Below are positions 25,091 to 34,363 of a DNA stretch of 44,680 nucleotides, in pieces. Within the stretch, counting starts at the first letter, position 1, and every line of letters starts with the position of its first letter. This stretch comes from Akkermansiaceae bacterium (GTDB lineage: Bacteria > Verrucomicrobiota > Verrucomicrobiia > Verrucomicrobiales > Akkermansiaceae), in assembly GCA_029253285.1 (NCBI GenBank), contig JAQWZU010000080.1, positions 1-44,680 of the forward strand. The letters are read 5' to 3'. The notes under the pieces were generated by a model. The model worked only from the letters and a program-made list of their open reading frames with translations. It had not been told where the DNA came from and made no database searches. The translations under genes were made by a program, and so were the position numbers.

Positions 25091-26139
25091 TGCGTTTTCT
25101 TTCTCTCTTTCTCGCTTTGATTATCATTCCTGCCGGAAATGCGCAGGACGCTCCCGACGCTCTCTTTGCCAAATGGAAGGAGAAGGTTGATCCTTCGATT
25201 GAGCGGGGACTTCAGTTTCTCGCAGGAATTCAGCAGGATGACGGCAGCTTTCCGGAAAACTATGGAACCTCTTGTGGAATTCCTGCTCTCGTTGGCATGG
25301 CATTCCTCTCACGGGGACATCTTGCCACCGAGGGGCCGTATGCCGAGGCCTTGAATAAGTCGATCGACTACATCCTCAAGCACCAGAATCGCGATGGTCT
25401 TTATACTGCCGGTCATGCGGGCAGTGGTCCCATGTATGCTCACAACATCGCCACCTTGTTTTTGTCCGAGGCATCCGGAATGGTGGACCCCGAACGCCAA
25501 AAGAAAATTGGCGAAAGTCTTCCGAAAGCGGTTGCGTTGATTTTGCGGGCCCAGGCGGTAGATAAATCGGACCGTCATAAAGGCGGCTGGCGCTATCATC
25601 CCAATTCCAAGGATTCCGATACTTCATGCAGCGGATGGGCTCTTATGGCTCTTCGTTCGGCCAAACTTAATGGAGCTCCGGTTCCCGATCAGGCGATTGG
25701 GAGTGCGCTCAAGTATCTCTATGGAAATTACTCGGAGAAAGGCGGGCACTTTGGCTACTCGGACCCGAACAATCATAAGTTATCCCTCACTGGAATGGGT
25801 CTTCTTTGTCTGGAGCTTTGCGGCGAGCACGGAAAGCCGGCCACCATTAAATCGGCCGATTATATTTTGCAGAATTTCCGTGGCCTCGAAGGCCGGCAGT
25901 TCGAATTCTACGGAAACTACTATAACGCCCAGGCCATGTTTCAGATAGGCGGGAAACATTGGGAGACCTTCGCGAATTGGATGTACGAGACATACTTGTC
26001 CAAGCAGAAAGAGGACGGATCGTGGTATAGCAAGGAAGCCGGACGGATCTACGGGACCGCGATGATGACCCTTGCCTTTACCGTTCCATATCGTCAACTG
26101 CCGATCTACCAGCGGGACGAAACAGTGGACGAAGAATAG
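25090..26139 (+). CDS. Exported prenyltransferase/squalene-oxidase-repeat protein
   Basis: Predicted periplasmic protein of 349 residues. A clear signal peptide (MRFLSLFLALIIIPAGNAQ) is followed by an alpha/alpha-toroid of prenyltransferase/squalene-oxidase repeats, with QxDGSF-type QW-like motifs: GIQQDDGSFPENYGTSCGI, KHQNRDGLYTA, and KQKEDGSWYSKEAGRIYGTA. No terpene-cyclase DXDD acid motif is seen, and the family is widespread in Planctomycetes and Verrucomicrobia as exported proteins without known reaction. It overlaps the DUF4175-like gene by one base (TAATG), so the two are very likely coexpressed; the same pairing occurs in related phyla as far as I recall. A binding or scaffold role in the envelope is possible. 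Confidence 0.87.
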   Translation: MRFLSLFLALIIIPAGNAQDAPDALFAKWKEKVDPSIERGLQFLAGIQQDDGSFPENYGTSCGIPALVGMAFLSRGHLATEGPYAEALNKSIDYILKHQNRDGLYTAGHAGSGPMYAHNIATLFLSEASGMVDPERQKKIGESLPKAVALILRAQAVDKSDRHKGGWRYHPNSKDSDTSCSGWALMALRSAKLNGAPVPDQAIGSALKYLYGNYSEKGGHFGYSDPNNHKLSLTGMGLLCLELCGEHGKPATIKSADYILQNFRGLEGRQFEFYGNYYNAQAMFQIGGKHWETFANWMYETYLSKQKEDGSWYSKEAGRIYGTAMMTLAFTVPYRQLPIYQRDETVDEE

Positions 26140-26253
26140 AAAAAGTCTTCAATTAGTGGGGATTGGCGGGAATTTGGTTAAAATCGCTTAATCATTTAAC
26201 GATCCGTAAGTTCATTCTTGCCTGATCACCCTGTTTCGTGAGAAATTCCCCCT

Positions 26254-28743
26254 ATGAGAGGTGGTAAGGCCTCCTCATTAATCATGGCCAAAAGCGGAAA
26301 AAAGCCGAGAAAACAGCACGCGGTGCTGGAACGAGAGGGTGGCCAGGAAGTGGTCGGGATCGGAATCATTGCGGCAGGTTTGCTCCTGTTTGTGTCCCTG
26401 CTGAAATTTACGCCGGTTGATTTTGTCGATTGGAAAGTTGTCGGCAGCTTTGCCCCGGAAGGTGCGGAAGATGGTCCGACACAGAATTTGATCGGGCCCT
26501 TGGGCGCGCTGATTGGCTTTGTTTTTGTTTTTTTGTTTGGAGCGGCCTCATATCTGGTGGCAGTTGGTACGATTTGGCTTGGCGTCGCCGTGGCTTGGTT
26601 CAAGAGCCGTTTGGGACTGAGGACCTTGCTTGGGTTTGGAATCTTGATGTTGGCCAGTGCTTCTCTCTTTAATGTTTTAGGTTTATTCGATGGCGAGTCC
26701 CACGGGCGATGGCCCGGCGGAGCTCTTGGAGAAGGTGTGGGTCACTACGTCTTTCAAAATCTCCTCGGAACAGTAGGCTCGGCAATTTTGCTTGGGAGCA
26801 TTTATCTGGTGAGCCTGATTTTGCTCACGGGATGGCATCCAATCGCTTTCACCCGATCTTCCGTGACCGGAGCGAGGACTTGGCTCGTAGCGCGCCGTGA
26901 GGCTCGTCGGGAAGCCATGGTCGAGGATCCCGAATCCAAGGTTCCCCGCAAGCGGGCTCGCAAGAAAAAGACGGAAAAGATACCAAAGGAGAAAAAAGGA
27001 CTCCCTCCGGCGGACGAAGATGGACAGATCGCTCTGCCGCTTCGTGAGACTCCTGCACCGCAAATTATTGACGCTTCCATGCGTAAGACTCCGATCGCTG
27101 AATTGGGCGCCCGTCCTTTCGAGCGGAAGAAAAATACCCATACCGGTCTTAGTACGGAAGGTTTTGAAAATTACGAGCTGCCGGGGTTTGATCTTCTTGA
27201 TTTTGAAGAGGACGCGCCTCCACCCGAGGACTTTAGCGATGAGTTACTCGCCACGCAGAACATCATTATCGAAACATGTAAGGCTTTCGGCGTTGAGGTG
27301 ACGGCTGGTGATATTACCCGTGGACCAACGATTACCCGTTACGAAATCTATCCCAGTATCGGTTTGCGCGTGAGCCGGATTACCCAGCTTGAAGCTGACC
27401 TCGCCCGTGCCACCAAAGCTGAACGGATCAATATCCTTGCCCCGATTCCCGGGAAGGACACCGTTGGTATCGAAATCGCCAACGATGCCAAGGTGGCGGT
27501 GCCTCTTCGCGAGCTTCTGCAGGATGAGGCCTTCCGGAGTTCCAAGCGTAAGATCCCTCTCGCTCTTGGTAAGGACGTTTACGGCAATACCGTCGTCGGG
27601 GACCTAGCCGCCATGCCACACTGTCTCGTCGCCGGTGCCACGGGAGCGGGTAAATCGGTGTGTATTAACTCAATCATTACCAGTATTCTTTATCGCTTTG
27701 GACCGGATGAACTGCGCTTCATTATGGTTGATCCCAAGGTGGTGGAAATGCAGGTATACGCCAAGCTGCCACACCTCGTGGTTCCCGTTGTGACCGATCC
27801 CAAACGGGTGGTGGGTGCTCTGAAATGGTGCGTCAACGAGATGGAACGCCGCTACAAGATTTTTGCAAAGCTCGGAGTGCGTAACTTCGACAGCTTCAAC
27901 GGACGGGCACGTCCTGAACCCGAGGTCGTTCCTGAAGAAGAGCAGGCTGAGATCGACGAGATTGTGGACGAGGAAGCCATCGAATCAATGGCCAAGGCCT
28001 TCGAGGATGGTGAGTTGGGACCAATGGCTTCTCCCGAAGAAGAGGAGGAGGAAAACGAGGAGATTCCCGACCGCTTCCCATACATCGTGGTTATCATCGA
28101 CGAGCTTGCCGACCTCATGCAGACCGCTCCGGCGGAGATTGAAGGAAGCATTGCTAGGATTGCCCAGAAGGCTCGTGCCGCGGGTATTCACCTGATCGTG
28201 GCAACCCAGACTCCCCGTGCCGATGTGGTGACCGGGATGATCAAGGCGAACATCCCAAGCCGGATTGCTTTCCAGGTTTCGTCTTCGCTTGATAGCCGCG
28301 TGATTCTTGACTCCAAGGGCGCTGAGAAATTGGTTGGTAAGGGAGACATGCTCTTCCTTCCTCCGGGGTCAGCCAAGCTGGAGCGTGCCCAGGGAGCCTT
28401 TGTCTCCGATGAGGAGGTGGAATCGATCGTGAATTTCTGTGCCACTCAAAGTGAACAGAAATTCGAAGAGAGCATCCAGCGTGTCATCGAAAGCGGAGCT
28501 TCCGGTGATGATGGCGGTGAAGAGGAAGTCTCGGATGCCGATGAAGAAATTATCCAGAAGTGTGTCGAAGTTTTGATGGCCGAAGGGAAAGCAAGTACCT
28601 CGCTTCTCCAACGCCGTCTCAGGCTGGGTTACACCCGGGCTGCTCGCATGATCGATATTCTCGAAACCCGCGGCATGGTCGGCCCTGCCGATGGAGCGAG
28701 GCCTCGCGAGGTTCTCATCCCCGGAGCGGGAGGCGGTGCTTAA
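26254..28743 (+). CDS. ftsK: DNA translocase FtsK
   Basis: Septal DNA pump of 829 residues that moves chromosome ends through the division septum and activates XerCD at dif. The N-terminal membrane part has about four helices (VVGIGIIAAGLLLFVSLL, LGALIGFVFVFLFGAASYLV, LLGFGILMLASASLFNVLG, AILLGSIYLVSLILLTG). A charged linker (KRARKKKTEKIPKEKKG) leads to the motor: Walker A AGATGAGKSVCINS near 460, VDPKVVEMQVY, Walker B YIVVIIDELADLM, and QKARAAGIHLIVATQTP. An acidic insert of about 50 residues (roughly 27900-28070, with EEEEEENEE) lies between Walker A and B. The gamma winged helix is complete (LLQRRLRLGYTRAARMIDIL). Start: ATG 26254 or 26284 (MAKSGKKPRK); neither has a good Shine-Dalgarno sequence. 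Confidence 0.96.
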   Translation: MRGGKASSLIMAKSGKKPRKQHAVLEREGGQEVVGIGIIAAGLLLFVSLLKFTPVDFVDWKVVGSFAPEGAEDGPTQNLIGPLGALIGFVFVFLFGAASYLVAVGTIWLGVAVAWFKSRLGLRTLLGFGILMLASASLFNVLGLFDGESHGRWPGGALGEGVGHYVFQNLLGTVGSAILLGSIYLVSLILLTGWHPIAFTRSSVTGARTWLVARREARREAMVEDPESKVPRKRARKKKTEKIPKEKKGLPPADEDGQIALPLRETPAPQIIDASMRKTPIAELGARPFERKKNTHTGLSTEGFENYELPGFDLLDFEEDAPPPEDFSDELLATQNIIIETCKAFGVEVTAGDITRGPTITRYEIYPSIGLRVSRITQLEADLARATKAERINILAPIPGKDTVGIEIANDAKVAVPLRELLQDEAFRSSKRKIPLALGKDVYGNTVVGDLAAMPHCLVAGATGAGKSVCINSIITSILYRFGPDELRFIMVDPKVVEMQVYAKLPHLVVPVVTDPKRVVGALKWCVNEMERRYKIFAKLGVRNFDSFNGRARPEPEVVPEEEQAEIDEIVDEEAIESMAKAFEDGELGPMASPEEEEEENEEIPDRFPYIVVIIDELADLMQTAPAEIEGSIARIAQKARAAGIHLIVATQTPRADVVTGMIKANIPSRIAFQVSSSLDSRVILDSKGAEKLVGKGDMLFLPPGSAKLERAQGAFVSDEEVESIVNFCATQSEQKFEESIQRVIESGASGDDGGEEEVSDADEEIIQKCVEVLMAEGKASTSLLQRRLRLGYTRAARMIDILETRGMVGPADGARPREVLIPGAGGGA

Positions 28744-28850
28744 TATGGGTTGCAAGATTGAGGTTGCCCTTTTTGTTGGTCGGGGCCTGGTCCCTGAAAT
28801 GCCAGAGGTTGAGGTGAGCCGGCATGGCTTTTTGGGTGGTTTGGGTTTCT

Positions 28851-28876
28851 AGCGCCATTCGGCGGAGCGCTTTTTT
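28851..28876 (+). terminator. Probable intrinsic terminator after ftsK
   Basis: AGCGCC-ATTC-GGCG followed by GAGCGC and six T. The CGCC/GGCG or AGCGC/GCGCT arms can form a stem. It lies about 110 bp after ftsK and before convergent topB. A smaller hairpin with T run (AGCC-GGCAT-GGCT, 28817-28833) precedes it. Apart from these, 28744-29035 shows no gene. Confidence 0.55.
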
Positions 28877-29035
28877 GGGTCGGAGGTAGGGCTGTCGAGA
28901 GCTTAATAATAGATCTCGTCGCGCTTCCAGCTGGGTCCGGAGAATTTGAGGTCTTCGCTAAGCGCTCACGATGCACGTAGGAACAGGCTGAGGATATCGA
29001 AGGAGAGAGCAGGACCTCAGTCCCTGATAGCGATC

Positions 29036-31606
29036 TTAGGATTCCTCTTCTTTGTTCTTAGCTGCCTTTTTGGTGGCTTTCTTGGCAGCCTTCTTTGCTC
29101 TCGGGGCGAACTCGAAGCCGATTTTGGCGGTTTCGGGGTCGAGGGTGAGGTGGGCGGCGAAGGCGCGTTTGGTCTTCTTGGAAATGAAGCCGGGAAGGAG
29201 CGTGGTCTTGCCTTCGACGAGCAATTTTTCGACGTCGGCTGCGGTAAGCTCTTTTTGAAGGATCGTTTTGCCGAGGCGGAAGCCGTCGGGGTTTTCCTTG
29301 GTGGTGAGCGCGGGAACCATGAAGGCTTTTTCCGTTTCGTAGAGTTTGGCCGACTTGCCGTTGGTGAGGGTGACCTCTTTGATCATCTGATCTTCAGTGA
29401 GGTCCTCGACGGATTCGAGGTCGGAGTCGAAGACGAAGTTGGTTTTCCACTTGCCGAGCTTGCCGGTTTTGGAAACTTGTTGCTTGAGTTCGAGGGCTGC
29501 TTCGAAAGGTCGATTGAAGCGGGAAACGAAACCGTCGCGGGTTTCGAGGAATTTTGTGGTGAAGAGCGTCTTGGCTTCTTCTTCGCTGATTGCGCGACCG
29601 GCGATGTATTTGGAAATTCTGAATCCGCAATCTGGAGTGCGGCATTCGTAAGTGGCGTCGGTTTGTTTGAGCTCGGTGGCACCGCAGTTGGGGCAGGTGC
29701 ACTTGAGGTCTGGGAAAGGACGCGAGATGATTTCGTCGTAGTGCGCGCGGGCCTTGCCGACGGCGTCTTCGGTGAAGCGCGCGATCTCACTCATGAAGGT
29801 GGCTCGGTCGAGTTCGCCTTGTTCCATCTTTCGGAGCTTGGCTTCCCAGTCTCCGGTCATGGAGGGAGAAGTGAGCGGCTTGATGTCCATTTCCTGGAGG
29901 AGATCAATGAGGCGCACGCCCTTGCCGGTGGCGATGAGCTCGCGGCCGTCACGGGTGATGTATTTCTGGCGAATGAGACCTTCGATGGTCGCAGCGCGGG
30001 TGGCGGGGGTGCCGAGTCCGCGTTCGGACATTGCTTCGCGGAGCTCGTCGTCGTCGATGAGCTTTCCGGCTCCTTCCATCGCGGAGAGGAGAGTCGATTC
30101 GGTGTAGCGGGCGGGAGGATTGGTTTCCTTTTCCTCCATCGTGATCTCGATGGCTTTGGCGTCTTCGCCTTCCTGGACGGCGCAGAGCTCGTCTTTGCCA
30201 GCGGCGACGCCGGGCTTGCGACCGTAGACAGAGAGCCAGCCGGGAGCGATGAGAATTTTACCGTCGGTGCGGAAGGTATCCTTTTCGGCACCGTGATCGA
30301 TGGTGGTGAGGCGCTTGGTGACCTCGAACTCGGCATGCGGGAAGAAGACGGCGAGGAAGCGCTTAACGATCATGTCGTAGAGCTTGGAAACGGGCTCGTC
30401 AATTCTGACAACGCGGCCGGTCGGGATGATCGCGAAGTGATCGGAGACCTTCGCATTATTAAAGATACGCTTTTGAAATTGCAGGCGGTCGTTGTCGAGG
30501 GCGTCCTGGGCCCAGTTGGCGAGATCGGAAGTGGAACCGGCGAGCTCGGTCACGATTTCCTTTACGTTGGGCATGTAGTCCTCGGGAAGGTAACGCGAAT
30601 CGGTTCGCGGATAGGTGATCATCTTGTGCCGCTCATAAAGAGTCTGGGCGAGCCCGAGGGTATTCTTGGCTGTGAAGGGAGCCTCCCGCTGGAGGGTGGT
30701 GAGGTCGTAAAGCTGGGGCGCGATTTGCCTCGTGGGCTTTTTGTCTTCGGTGACGATGCCGCTCTTGCCCTGGCAACGCTCGGTGATGACACGGGCACGT
30801 TCTTTATCCCAGATGCGCTCGGCGCGACCGTGGGGATTTGTTTCGTCCTTTTTAAAGTCGAGGTCGACCCACTTGCCGTCGTATTCGCCGGCGTCGACAC
30901 CAAAGAGTCCGTGGACTTCGGCATAAGGAGTTGCGGTGAAAGCGGCGATTTCCTTTTCGCGCTTCGCAAGGATAGCAAGGGTCGGAGTTTGGACGCGTCC
31001 GGCGGCCGTGATATTGAAGCCACCGTGGCGGGAGCGGAAACAGGTCAGAGCGCGGGTGGAATTGAGGCCGACGAGCCAGTCGGATTCGGAGCGGCACTTA
31101 GCGGCGTCGGAAAGGTCGGACATTTCCTGGCCGTCGCGGAGTTTGTCCCAGGCTTGCTGGATCGCGCCGGTGGTCATGGATTGCATCCAGAGGCGTTTGA
31201 CGGGCTTCTCGATCTTCCCGTAGTCCATGATGTATTGGAAGATGAGTTCTCCCTCGCGGCCGGCATCACAGGCATTCACGATTTCGGTGACGTCCTTGAG
31301 CTTGGCGAGTTTGAGGACGTGGCGGAGGCGTCCTTCGGACTGTTCGATGGGCTGGAGGGCGAAATTGCTGGGGATGGCCGGGAGGACGTCGAATTTCCAC
31401 GGAAGGTTCTTTCCGTTGGGGCCGGTGGGCATTTTGAGCTCGATAAGATGACCGACCGCGGAGGTGATCATCGCCTGATCGTTCTCGAAATACTGGGCAT
31501 CACGGGACTTTCCCTTTTTGGTAAACTTGCCGAGTTTTTTAGAGAGGGCTTTGGAGAGATCTGTAGCAACAGAGGGCTTCTCAGCGATGATCAGAGTCTT
31601 GGACAC
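29036..31606 (-). CDS. topB: DNA topoisomerase III (type IA)
   Basis: Type IA topoisomerase of 856 residues that passes single strands and decatenates recombination or replication intermediates. Motifs: Toprim start [18 protein letters not shown], acidic motif [24 protein letters not shown], and catalytic Tyr332 in [17 protein letters not shown]. The order and wording of the motifs fit TopB rather than TopA. The C-terminus carries a zinc-finger-like C4 unit ([23 protein letters not shown]), topoisomerase C-terminal repeat segments ([17 protein letters not shown]) and a basic Ala/Lys tail. The start is GTG ([10 protein letters not shown]). It lies 290 bp downstream of dprA on the same strand and converges on ftsK. 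A long open frame on the opposite strand is a codon-bias shadow. Confidence 0.95.
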   Translation of the reverse strand: MSKTLIIAEKPSVATDLSKALSKKLGKFTKKGKSRDAQYFENDQAMITSAVGHLIELKMPTGPNGKNLPWKFDVLPAIPSNFALQPIEQSEGRLRHVLKLAKLKDVTEIVNACDAGREGELIFQYIMDYGKIEKPVKRLWMQSMTTGAIQQAWDKLRDGQEMSDLSDAAKCRSESDWLVGLNSTRALTCFRSRHGGFNITAAGRVQTPTLAILAKREKEIAAFTATPYAEVHGLFGVDAGEYDGKWVDLDFKKDETNPHGRAERIWDKERARVITERCQGKSGIVTEDKKPTRQIAPQLYDLTTLQREAPFTAKNTLGLAQTLYERHKMITYPRTDSRYLPEDYMPNVKEIVTELAGSTSDLANWAQDALDNDRLQFQKRIFNNAKVSDHFAIIPTGRVVRIDEPVSKLYDMIVKRFLAVFFPHAEFEVTKRLTTIDHGAEKDTFRTDGKILIAPGWLSVYGRKPGVAAGKDELCAVQEGEDAKAIEITMEEKETNPPARYTESTLLSAMEGAGKLIDDDELREAMSERGLGTPATRAATIEGLIRQKYITRDGRELIATGKGVRLIDLLQEMDIKPLTSPSMTGDWEAKLRKMEQGELDRATFMSEIARFTEDAVGKARAHYDEIISRPFPDLKCTCPNCGATELKQTDATYECRTPDCGFRISKYIAGRAISEEEAKTLFTTKFLETRDGFVSRFNRPFEAALELKQQVSKTGKLGKWKTNFVFDSDLESVEDLTEDQMIKEVTLTNGKSAKLYETEKAFMVPALTTKENPDGFRLGKTILQKELTAADVEKLLVEGKTTLLPGFISKKTKRAFAAHLTLDPETAKIGFEFAPRAKKAAKKATKKAAKNKEEES

Positions 31607-31896
31607 GGGCCGGACTTAGGGGTGAAAGGGGGGGGATGGGAAGAAATTTCTTTCCGATGACCTTCTTTCCGTAGGAAAAAAATAGAACGGAAGCGAGTTA
31701 TTCACACTACTCTCTCGAGAGAAATTCAGGTATTTATTAGGAATCAGACCTTTTTTAGGAGTTCTTGGTCCCTGCAATTGGAATTGAGTTTCAGCCCTGA
31801 GATGGCTTCGAGAAGTTCTAGGCGCGAGTTGTTTGTTGATTTTTTGAACATGGATGGGCTTGGCTGAGGGGTAAGCGGCCAAGATGGTCGCTCTCC

Positions 31897-33003
31897 TTAT
31901 TTCTTCTTGTAGCGTTGGCCGGGGAGGGTGAGGACGAGGTTTCTTAGTTCGAGCTTCATCAGGATGACGGAGATTTGATGAGATGGGAGGGAGGTGGCGG
32001 CGACCAGCTCGTCGATGAGGCGCTCGTCGTGACCGAGGGCTTTAAGGACGGCGTTTTCTTCCTCGGTGAGGTCGAGGTGGGTTTCGATGGGGCCGGGTTC
32101 GTTTTCGACGGTGAGGGAGAGGTCGAAGTTGAGGTGGCTGAAGTCGTCGAGGATTTGGGAACCGTCAGTGACGAGGGTGGCTCCGTCGCGGATGAGGTCG
32201 TGGCAGCCGCCGGAGGTGGGACGGTCGATGGGGCCCGGGACGGCGTAGACGTGGCGCCCGGCCTCGGATGCGAGATTTGCGGTGATGAGGGAGCCGGAGC
32301 GGCTGGGACATTCGACAACGAGGATGGCGCGGGACCAGTGGGCCACGATGCGGTTACGTTGCGGGAAAGTTTGTTTGTCGGGCGAAGTTTGGAGTGGGAA
32401 TTCGGAAATGATGGCCCCGTGTCCGTCGGCGATCTTCTCGGCGAGGGCGAGGTTTTCAGGCGGGTAGAGTTGCATCAAACCGGAGCCGAGAACGCCGATG
32501 GTGCGACCTTTGGCGGCGACGGCTCCCTCGTGTGCAGCGGTGTCGATTCCGCGGGCAAGGCCGGAAATAACGGTAAGTCCGGCTCCGGCGAGTTGGTAAG
32601 CGAACTTGCGCGCGGTCTCGCGCCCGTAGTGGGTGAGCTTGCGGGAGCCGACGATGCCGATGGAATGAATGTCGCGTTCTTCGAGTTTGCCCCAAACGTA
32701 GAGAATGACGGGGGCGTCGTATGAATCGCGGAGGGCCGCGGGATAGTCGGAATCTTGCTGGGTGAGGATGGTGATGTTGCGTTCTTTGGCGAGAGAGATC
32801 TCGGCGGCGGGGTCGGTGTGGTTTTCCCAGTCCGCAATGAGCTTGGCGGATTCAGGTCCGATGCCCTGCACTTGCTGGAGAGCGGTGTCGGCGGCGCGGA
32901 GGACTTTGGTGGCGGAGCCGAAGGTTTCGATCAGGCGTTTGATTTTAACCGGTCCGGTTTGCGGCAGTTGGTTGAGGGCGATGAGTGCTTCGGCTTCAGT
33001 CAT
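31897..33003 (-). CDS. dprA: DNA-processing protein DprA
   Basis: Protects incoming single-stranded DNA and loads RecA during natural transformation. The product is 368 residues, typical for the family. Features: an N-terminal SAM/HhH-like domain (LNQLPQTGPVKIKRLIETFG, VQGIGPESAKLIADW), the Rossmann DprA core (IGIVGSRKLTHYGRETARKF, VISGLARGIDTAAHEGA, GVLGSGLMQLYPPEN, ISEFPLQTSPDKQTFPQRNR, VVECPSRSGSLITANLA, VYAVPGP), and a C-terminal winged helix (DERLIDELVAATSLPSHQIS). It is the last gene of a four-gene minus-strand unit and overlaps the DUF2851 gene by 8 bp. No other competence gene is in the window apart from the possibly related GspE/GspF pair. Confidence 0.96.
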   Translation of the reverse strand: MTEAEALIALNQLPQTGPVKIKRLIETFGSATKVLRAADTALQQVQGIGPESAKLIADWENHTDPAAEISLAKERNITILTQQDSDYPAALRDSYDAPVILYVWGKLEERDIHSIGIVGSRKLTHYGRETARKFAYQLAGAGLTVISGLARGIDTAAHEGAVAAKGRTIGVLGSGLMQLYPPENLALAEKIADGHGAIISEFPLQTSPDKQTFPQRNRIVAHWSRAILVVECPSRSGSLITANLASEAGRHVYAVPGPIDRPTSGGCHDLIRDGATLVTDGSQILDDFSHLNFDLSLTVENEPGPIETHLDLTEEENAVLKALGHDERLIDELVAATSLPSHQISVILMKLELRNLVLTLPGQRYKKK

Positions 33004-34363
33004 GGGTCCAGGTGGAGAGTTGTTCGGGAAAAGGACAGTCGGAGCAGTCGCTGAGATCTTCGAGACAAAAGTCCTGGTATATTTGCAGGAGGGCTTGGTG
33101 TTGCCAGGCGAATTTAAGGTGTGGTTTGGCGAGGGTGAGTGAGCCGAAGAGGCGCTCGGAGCAGCGTTTTACTTTTTGATTGGGAGCATCGGCGCGGACT
33201 TTGGCGTAGGCGTCCCAATGTTCGATGTTGAGTGGGTAGAGCGTGTTGATGAGAAACTCGGTGAGGCGGGATTTTCCGACGAGCTTAACGGTGCTCTCGG
33301 TTTGCGCGGATTTGAGAGTGTGGTGGCGGTCCCAGAAGGGATCGTTGAGGTTACTCATTGCGGAGGTAAATTTGGTAAAAGGCGGGTCCTGCTTGGCGAG
33401 GGTGCTGAGTGACCTCCATTGCGCGGCCGCAGTGGCGAGAGCAGCGACGCGGCGGTGCGGGTGATTTCCGGGCCGGGTCGCGCGAGTGCTCCAGCCGGGG
33501 GTGCGGTTTTCGGGAAATTCGAATTGGTCGCGGCGCTTCCACCAACGAGTCCAGAGATCTTCGAGCCATTCCTGGGATTCGGGCGGGGCGGTTTCGTGGA
33601 GGGTGGGAGAAAGAAATCCGGCGGTGCCAAAAATGATGGCTTCGCGGTCTTCGGGCGAGAAAGTGTTGAGTTTTTTGGCGGGAAGGCGCTGCGCGAGGAG
33701 GCGCATGGGAAGGCGGTTGGCGGAGAAGCCCATGGCAGCAGCGAAGGATTCCCAGAGGGCTTGCGAAAAGCCATGGAGTGACGAGGTTTGTTTGAAGCGG
33801 TGGGCTTTTTGTTGGGCGCGATAGATGGCGGCTTCCTTGAGGAGAGAGGTGATGTTTTCTTCGGAAAGTTGCGCGAGGGGATTAAGGCAGCGGCCGGGTC
33901 GGGCGAGGGCCTGAGTGAGACGCGGAAGGCCGAGGGCGGTGTTGACTTCATTGGGCGCGAGAACGATGCGGGGGACGTCGCGGTCGTTACTGGTGCGGGT
34001 GAAGAAGGTGGGGCCGGATTCGGTGAGGACGATGTGGAGAATGACGTCGTCGAAGAATGGACTCTCACGATGGCCGTGGAGTTCCCAGCTGCGGGAATCG
34101 AGATCGAGTTCGATGGGGCCGGAGTGCATTTCACCATCGATCTCGACGGAGGCGGCGAGGAAATCGGGACCGGCACCGCGATTCCATTCGCCGGGAGAGA
34201 TAATGCGGATTTTTTGGCCGTGGCTGGCGGTGTGCTCACAGGAGAAATGCCCGGCAAACCAATGGGATTGGATTTCGATTTCGTCGAAATTTGGTCGCGC
34301 CAAATTCTCTGCCACCAGATTGGTGGCTGGGGCGCAATCATTGAGAAGCTGCGCGTAGGTCAT
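32996..34363 (-). CDS. DUF2851 family protein (possible PD-(D/E)XK nuclease-like)
   Basis: Cytosolic protein of 455 residues of the DUF2851 family, for which I know no assigned function. The best-conserved block is residues 57-111: PGEWNRGAGPDFLAAS, then GPIELDLDSRSWELHGH and DDVILHIVL. The spacing PD66-67 ... E85-x-D87 resembles the PD-(D/E)XK nuclease active site with a variant last residue (inference). The C-terminus has three closely spaced cysteines, C433-x6-C440-x2-C443, and there are Cys at 10 and 42; a metal or Fe-S site is conceivable. The gene overlaps dprA by 8 bp and its start overlaps the TIGR03790 stop by 4 bp (ATGA on the minus strand), so the products are made together. Confidence 0.85.
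   Translation of the reverse strand: MTYAQLLNDCAPATNLVAENLARPNFDEIEIQSHWFAGHFSCEHTASHGQKIRIISPGEWNRGAGPDFLAASVEIDGEMHSGPIELDLDSRSWELHGHRESPFFDDVILHIVLTESGPTFFTRTSNDRDVPRIVLAPNEVNTALGLPRLTQALARPGRCLNPLAQLSEENITSLLKEAAIYRAQQKAHRFKQTSSLHGFSQALWESFAAAMGFSANRLPMRLLAQRLPAKKLNTFSPEDREAIIFGTAGFLSPTLHETAPPESQEWLEDLWTRWWKRRDQFEFPENRTPGWSTRATRPGNHPHRRVAALATAAAQWRSLSTLAKQDPPFTKFTSAMSNLNDPFWDRHHTLKSAQTESTVKLVGKSRLTEFLINTLYPLNIEHWDAYAKVRADAPNQKVKRCSERLFGSLTLAKPHLKFAWQHQALLQIYQDFCLEDLSDCSDCPFPEQLSTWTHD

Noticed and set aside
28946-31660. 904-codon open frame on the plus strand opposite topB
   Set aside because: Its translation is Gly/Phe/Glu/Asp/Val/Leu-rich without any domain, as expected from the complement of a codon-biased gene; topB on the other strand has all family motifs.
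31607-31896. Possible gene or regulatory RNA between topB and dprA
   Set aside because: Only a short frame without motifs and no convincing hairpin with T run; it may just hold the topB promoter.
31975-32724. 249-codon plus-strand frame opposite dprA
   Set aside because: Gly/Glu/Val/Asp-rich shadow of dprA, which is complete.
33355-34341. 328-codon minus-strand frame overlapping DUF2851
   Set aside because: Ser/Pro-rich out-of-frame translation of the DUF2851 gene.
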